A DNA stretch of 9,735 nucleotides, from positions 1 through 9,735 of the forward strand of contig JAQWDG010000057.1 in the NCBI GenBank assembly GCA_028705545.1, given 5' to 3'. Below are positions 7,175-9,735 of the stretch, one piece after another (positions within the stretch are counted from its first letter, which is position 1; each line of letters begins with the position of its first letter). Position numbers and translations under genes: made by a program. The DNA is from Methanoregula sp. (GTDB lineage: Archaea; Halobacteriota; Methanomicrobia; Methanomicrobiales; Methanospirillaceae). The notes under the pieces are model-generated. The model made no database searches. It was not told where the DNA came from and saw nothing but the letters and a program-made list of their open reading frames with translations.

Positions 7175-7399
7175 ATGGACGAGACTTCAAAAGAGCAGTT
7201 CAAGTGGAAATTTTACCGGCTGGCTGTCCAGCTCAACGCGATCATTTTGCTTGTCGCGCTTGCGATCCTGTTCCTGTTCCTTGCGCCCGAGCCGTACCGG
7301 CTCCCTGCGGTTGTCGTTATGCTGGTGGTTGCAGCGGTGCTCAGCTGGAATTTTATCGGGAAATACCGTGCAACAAAGGCATGGCTTCATGAACATTGA
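7175..7399 (+). CDS. Small two-helix membrane protein, unknown function
   Basis: A 74-aa protein with a charged N-terminus (MDETSKEQFKWKFYR) and two hydrophobic segments at about 18-37 and 43-62, separated by a short APEPYRLP turn. It ends in a short basic tail (KYRATKAWLHEH). The topology is probably N-in/C-in by the positive-inside rule. There is no signal peptide cleavage site and no catalytic motif. The open frame extends upstream to 7091, but that part would overlap the divergent peptidase gene, and ATG 7175 sits at leaderless distance from the TATA-like element. The winged-helix-like gene starts 51 nt downstream with no T-tract between, so the two may be co-transcribed. I do not recognise the family. 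Confidence 0.75.
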   Translation: MDETSKEQFKWKFYRLAVQLNAIILLVALAILFLFLAPEPYRLPAVVVMLVVAAVLSWNFIGKYRATKAWLHEH

Positions 7400-7450
7400 G
7401 GTGCAGGTAAGAGTAAGGATACCGCCACAGGAGCGTTTCCGGAAGGTACC

Positions 7451-7735
7451 ATGCTGGGGAAGATGAAGGACGAGATCGAGCTCTTGAGCCGGCATATCGA
7501 GGTTGCCCGGGCCGTTGCCGAGCACCAGCCGATCGGGATCATGAAACTTTCCGAGATCCTCGATCTTCCCTCCCACCGGATCCGGTACTCCCTTCACGTG
7601 CTCGAACAGCTGGGCTACATCCGCGCATCATCGGACGGTGCAGTTGCAACCGAGCGGACCCGGGAACTTTTTGCGCACCTCAACGAGGACCTGGACGATA
7701 TCATCCGGCTCCTCAATGCCATGAAAAAGCGCTGA
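7451..7735 (+). CDS. Small winged-helix-like DNA-binding protein
   Basis: The 94-aa product begins with a predicted helix (MKDEIELLSRHIEVARAVAE). A helix-turn-helix-like region follows: GIMKLSEILDLPSHRIRYSLHVLEQLGYIRAS, in which LSEILDLP and HRIRYSLHVLEQLG would be the two helices and YIRASSDGAV the wing. It ends in an acidic-to-basic helix (LFAHLNEDLDDIIRLLNAMKKR) that could dimerise. This layout is typical of small archaeal winged-helix transcription regulators, and such short proteins are widespread in methanogens. The target is unknown; neighbouring genes are only candidates. GGAAGGT lies 3 nt before the ATG at 7451, one of the clearer Shine-Dalgarno-like sites in the window. An alternative ATG is at 7463. 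Confidence 0.75.
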   Translation: MLGKMKDEIELLSRHIEVARAVAEHQPIGIMKLSEILDLPSHRIRYSLHVLEQLGYIRASSDGAVATERTRELFAHLNEDLDDIIRLLNAMKKR

Positions 7736-7762
7736 ATCCCGGCGTATCGGTTCCGGATTTTT
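7736..7762 (+). terminator. Weak hairpin plus T5 after the winged-helix gene
   Basis: Just after the stop codon an imperfect stem (ATCC-c-GG pairing with CCGGAT) is followed by TTTTT at 7758-7762. It is a plausible but weak terminator before the tRNA promoter. Confidence 0.35.
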
Positions 7763-7820
7763 CAGGGTTCGGGATCCTGTGATGCGGGAAGCCGGGTTTT
7801 TCGCCTTCTCCGGGTATTAG

Positions 7821-7834
7821 TTACCTTTAAAAAC
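7821..7834 (+). promoter_or_regulatory. Box A (TATA) promoter of the tRNA pair
   Basis: TTACCTTTAAAAAC looks like a BRE plus TATA element. A start about 25 nt downstream, near 7855, would give a short leader before the first tRNA base at 7872. A second AT-rich patch (CTATTAAGG, about 7848-7856) is less likely because initiation would fall inside the tRNA. Confidence 0.5.
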
Positions 7835-7871
7835 ACTCACAAAGAATCTATTAAGGCACAACTCCCTTAAT

Positions 7872-7944
7872 GCCGCCATAACTCAGTTGGTAGAGTGGCT
7901 GGCTGTTAACCAGCATGTCACAGGTTCGAGTCCTGTTGGCGGCG
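7872..7944 (+). tRNA. tRNA-Asn (GTT)
   Basis: The 73-nt cloverleaf is complete. The acceptor strands GCCGCCA and TGGCGGC pair over seven bases with discriminator G7944. The D arm contains ACTCAGTTGGTAGAGT. The anticodon stem GCTGG/CCAGC encloses loop CTGTTAA with anticodon GTT. The T arm ACAGG-TTCGAGT-CCTGT is perfect. CCA is not encoded and there is no intron. The following tRNA starts 7 nt later, after CTTTTT, so the two may be processed from one transcript or separated by partial termination. Confidence 0.97.
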
Positions 7945-7950
7945 CTTTTT

Positions 7951-8025
7951 GGGCCTGTAGCTCAGTCCGGTTAGAGCGCCCGGCTCATAACCGGGCGGTC
8001 ATGCGTTCGAATCGCATCAGGCCCA
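7951..8025 (+). tRNA. tRNA with CAT anticodon (elongator Met or Ile2)
   Basis: The 75-nt cloverleaf has acceptor GGGCCTG/CAGGCCC with discriminator A8025, D arm GCTCAGTCCGGTTAGAGC, anticodon stem CCCGG/CCGGG with loop CTCATAA (anticodon CAT), and T arm ATGCG-TTCGAAT-CGCAT. It is not an initiator: the first pair is G-C rather than A-U, and the anticodon stem lacks the three consecutive G-C pairs typical of initiators. It could be elongator Met, or tRNA-Ile2 whose C34 is modified to agmatidine in archaea to read AUA. From memory, archaeal tRNA-Ile bodies also begin GGGCC and carry a CCCGG stem, so both remain open. CCA is not encoded. Confidence 0.93.
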
Positions 8026-8030
8026 TTGCA

Positions 8031-8036
8031 TTTTTT
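8031..8036 (+). terminator. T6 tract after the tRNA pair
   Basis: TTTTTT begins 6 nt after the discriminator base of the second tRNA, which is the usual archaeal tRNA 3' end signal. Another T6 lies about 30 nt further on. Confidence 0.5.
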
Positions 8037-8334
8037 ATAGTTTCCTCCTGAAACCGCAGGTCTGTTTTTTACCCGGCCCCGTGATCACATATCCGCCGTA
8101 AAAACATAATGTACCTGCATGACCCCCTTCATGTCCAACAATGCCCTACAGCACCCGATTCTCTTCTGTAAAACACCCGTATATTTCAGAAAGTTGAGGC
8201 AGCCCTGTGGGGGGTCATTGGGGGAAAAAATGCAGGAAAAATCTTATTTTCGTCGTAAGATTCAGAATGTGATGCAGGGGGTCGGACCACTATTTATCCG
8301 GGCCAGCCCTCCTCCCTTCATGAAAAATCCTGCG
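8037..8334. other. Intergenic stretch with nested inverted repeats, no convincing gene
   Basis: About 300 nt separate the tRNAs from the next promoter. A 75-codon frame (8119-8346, plus) exists but reads as low-complexity, Pro- and basic-rich peptide, has no Shine-Dalgarno site and runs into the next gene's TATA box, so I do not call it. The DNA carries complementary arms: CCTGCAT (8114-8120) with ATGCAGG (8230-8236), and nested inside it GACCCCC (8121-8127) with GGGGGTC (8210-8216). After these comes a 7-bp hairpin AATCTTA/TAAGATT (8240-8246 and 8256-8262, 9-nt loop). GGGGGTC recurs at 8278-8284. It could be a structured RNA, a degenerate dispersed repeat, or chance. Confidence 0.4.
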
Positions 8335-8346
8335 AAGTATATTTAA
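8335..8346 (+). promoter_or_regulatory. TATA box for the Cys-rich methyltransferase-like gene
   Basis: GAAGTATATTTA is a strong archaeal TATA match about 40 nt before the ATG at 8383. Transcription would begin near 8365-8370, giving a leader of about 15 nt. No Shine-Dalgarno sequence is visible in that leader (it ends GCAACCTCC). Confidence 0.55.
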
Positions 8347-8382
8347 CAAAGTATCTATGATCGGGAAACGATAGCAACCTCC

Positions 8383-9414
8383 ATGGACTGTCCCGTATGT
8401 GGCGGTGACTGCGTAACCCCGGCGCATGAGGTGCTTGCAGCACTCCCCACGCGGTTTTTGCCCTGTCCTTCGTGCCGGATGCAGGTCCTCGACAAGCGTG
8501 TCCCGCTTTCGGTACTTGACTATCCCGAACCCTGTTCCTGCAAGAAACGGTTCATCGACGGGGTATTCGCGCATATGTATGTGATCATGCGGGAGGAAGG
8601 GAATCTCACAAAGGACGATCCGCTGATTGCCGTCGGCTCGCCGCTCGTCCACCCGGGCTTTGCCATGGTCCGGCCCCCGTTCCTCCCGGAAAAGTCCCTC
8701 CTTCTCCAGTCCGGGAAGGTGACACCGAAGACCGCCCGGCGGATCGTTTCTGAAGTTCCCGAAGTAAAAGGTGTTGTGAAGACCTCGCCCGGGATCCCCG
8801 GCCTTGCCTCTCACGAACCGAATACTGTTGCCGGGAGCCATACGCTCCTTGCCGGGTGCGATGTGCGGGCAGACCTCATCCCGATCGGTAAAAACACCCT
8901 TGTAGTCTACAAGCAGCAGTCCGTTATCCATATCGAGTTCCCGCGCGCCGGGTACCCCAAGATCCGGTCGGTTGCCGCCCGTGTGGGAAACCCGCCGGTG
9001 CCTCTCTTTGTGGATGCCTGCGCCGGGCCGGGCACGCTCGGCCTTGCCGCGGCAGGTCTCGGTGTCCCGCATGTCGTCTTTAACGATGCGTGGTATGCGG
9101 CTGCGTACTGGTCGGCAGTCAATATCGGTGTCAACCGGGCCCTGTTCGGTATCGATGATGTGCGGATCCTTGCGCAGTACCGGGATATGATCCCCCGCCC
9201 GGTCGGGAGGGTGCCGCAGAAGATCGCCGAGACCCGGGGCCGGCAGGTCCTCGAAGTATTCCAGGGAGACTTCCGGAACCTCGGTACAATCATTCCTCAG
9301 GGTGCTGACCCGGTGACCGTGCTGGACGTATTCGGCAAGCAGGACCGGGAAGCGGTCGCTGCCCTGCTCCGCGAAGTGCAGCACCAAATTGGCGGAAGTG
9401 TGTTTGTTCCGTAA
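8383..9414 (+). CDS. Cys-rich N-terminal domain fused to SAM-methyltransferase-like domain
   Basis: A 343-aa protein in two parts. Residues 1-60 carry seven cysteines in zinc-ribbon-like spacing: C3, C6 and C10 (CPVCGGDC), C28 and C31 (CPSC), C51 and C53 (CSC). A middle region (60-200) has GSPLVHPGFAMVRPPFLP and GCDVRADLIPI, which I cannot assign. The C-terminal part has Rossmann methyltransferase landmarks: motif I VDACAGPGTLG (210-220), an acidic strand end FNDAWYAA (233-240), QGDFRNLG (294-301) and motif IV-like VLDVFGK (313-319). A SAM-dependent methyltransferase acting on RNA or protein is a reasonable inference. FNDAW replaces the usual single acidic residue context, and no NPPY-type catalytic motif is seen. 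It is a single gene with its own TATA box and T8 terminator, just upstream of the SRP RNA. I do not know a named function. Confidence 0.82.
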   Translation: MDCPVCGGDCVTPAHEVLAALPTRFLPCPSCRMQVLDKRVPLSVLDYPEPCSCKKRFIDGVFAHMYVIMREEGNLTKDDPLIAVGSPLVHPGFAMVRPPFLPEKSLLLQSGKVTPKTARRIVSEVPEVKGVVKTSPGIPGLASHEPNTVAGSHTLLAGCDVRADLIPIGKNTLVVYKQQSVIHIEFPRAGYPKIRSVAARVGNPPVPLFVDACAGPGTLGLAAAGLGVPHVVFNDAWYAAAYWSAVNIGVNRALFGIDDVRILAQYRDMIPRPVGRVPQKIAETRGRQVLEVFQGDFRNLGTIIPQGADPVTVLDVFGKQDREAVAALLREVQHQIGGSVFVP

Positions 9415-9427
9415 CCGATCGGGACTC

Positions 9428-9435
9428 TTTTTTTT
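9428..9435 (+). terminator. T8 tract terminator before the SRP RNA
   Basis: Eight T residues occur 13 nt after the stop codon of the preceding gene, ending that transcript before the SRP RNA promoter. Confidence 0.6.
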
Positions 9436-9463
9436 GGCCTGCCTGCCCTCGTCGTACAACCGG

Positions 9464-9475
9464 GCAATATATGAC
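9464..9475 (+). promoter_or_regulatory. TATA box for the SRP RNA
   Basis: GCAATATATGAC lies between the T8 terminator and the SRP RNA. With standard archaeal spacing transcription would start near 9492-9498, consistent with the first bases that look like SRP RNA. Confidence 0.5.
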
Positions 9476-9491
9476 AAGGATTTATTGACCG

Positions 9492-9735
9492 GCAGCCCAA
9501 GTGATATGGGGACTAGCCCGGGTGGCTCGGCGTCACTTGTAACCCGAAACCGTCGGCACGCGGGGGGCGAAGTTTGACGAAGGCTGCAACGACCTGCTGG
9601 AGCCTCTCGTATTCTGACGTTGAAACCTCGTCCCATGAGGTCGATGGCCAGGTATCAAAATTCCGGAGGGAATGGCGACCTGTCGCTGCGGGAACCGGTT
9701 CAGGCCCGGAAGGGAGCAGACTTACCGCAGACATC
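9492..9735 (+). ncRNA. Archaeal signal recognition particle (7S) RNA, 3' end cut by window
   Basis: This is the RNA scaffold of the signal recognition particle, which targets nascent membrane and secreted proteins. The 5' Alu-type part carries the archaeal pattern GGGTGGCTCGGCGTCAC, then TTGTAACCCGAAACCG. The S domain is clear. Helix 6 is ATTCC-GGAG-GGAAT with a GNAR-type tetraloop at 9665-9668, the SRP19 contact. Helix 8 is closed by CTGCGG/CCGCAG and carries the nearly invariant AGGCCCGGAAGGGAGCAG, with GGAA tetraloop at 9708-9711 where SRP54 binds. The 5' end is set from the TATA spacing and is uncertain by several bases. About 244 nt are present; the final strand of helix 5 lies beyond the right edge. 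Open frames over this region on either strand are incidental. Confidence 0.93.

Noticed and set aside
7389..7466. A short frame starting MNIEVQVRVRIPPQ between the membrane-protein and winged-helix genes
   Set aside because: It starts inside the end of the 74-aa gene and runs into the winged-helix gene in another frame. No domain or separate ribosome binding site supports it.
8119..8346. A 75-codon plus-strand frame between the tRNAs and the next gene
   Set aside because: It has no Shine-Dalgarno site or well-placed TATA box, an unusual Pro- and basic-rich composition, and overlaps the downstream gene's TATA box. The inverted repeats explain the stretch better.
8290..9636. A 448-codon open frame on the minus strand
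   Set aside because: It is antisense to the methyltransferase-like gene and also runs through its terminator and into the SRP RNA, with no domain, so it is a compositional shadow.

Overview
The window looks like chromosomal DNA of a methanogenic euryarchaeon, most likely Methanomicrobiales (Methanoregula-like). That placement is inference from gene content and style. The supporting evidence is: archaeal information-processing genes (aIF2-beta, RNA polymerase subunit L, type II methionine aminopeptidase, archaeal 7S/SRP RNA), the start of a probable MptA-type GTP cyclohydrolase (archaeal pterin/methanopterin route), TATA boxes about 25 nt from start codons with few Shine-Dalgarno sites, T-tract terminators after nearly every gene, and GC-rich coding DNA with short AT-rich intergenic stretches. 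I see no mobile element, CRISPR array or defence island. This is mostly a core housekeeping region.

Layout. The left edge (1-128, minus) holds the N-terminal codons of probable mptA. It is divergent from ilvC (225-1214), which is followed by a flavodoxin (1296-1787) and aIF2-beta with a C-terminal TRAM domain (1904-2518), each with its own T-tract. Facing these on the minus strand is rpoL (2695-2970). Next comes a compact minus-strand operon running right to left: M24B Xaa-Pro peptidase (7118-5985), type II methionine aminopeptidase (5988-5110), an AAA+ ATPase with an unrecognised N-terminal domain (5080-3785) and a PhnP-like metallo-beta-lactamase-fold hydrolase (3788-3066). Two of its three junctions are 4-nt ATGA overlaps.

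Divergent from that operon, apparently sharing one TATA-like element, are a 74-aa two-helix membrane protein (7175-7399) and a 94-aa winged-helix-like protein (7451-7735). A tRNA pair follows: Asn(GTT) at 7872-7944 and a CAT-anticodon tRNA at 7951-8025. Then comes a roughly 350-nt stretch with nested inverted repeats and no convincing gene, a Cys-rich protein with a SAM-methyltransferase-like C-terminal half (8383-9414), and the SRP RNA (from about 9492, cut by the right edge).

Functional reading. Much of the window serves gene expression and protein maturation: RNA polymerase assembly (RpoL), translation initiation (aIF2-beta), tRNAs, co-translational targeting (SRP RNA), N-terminal methionine removal and proline-peptide turnover. 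The least explained parts are the AAA+/MBL pair, the Cys-rich methyltransferase-like protein and the repeat-bearing intergenic stretch at 8037-8334.
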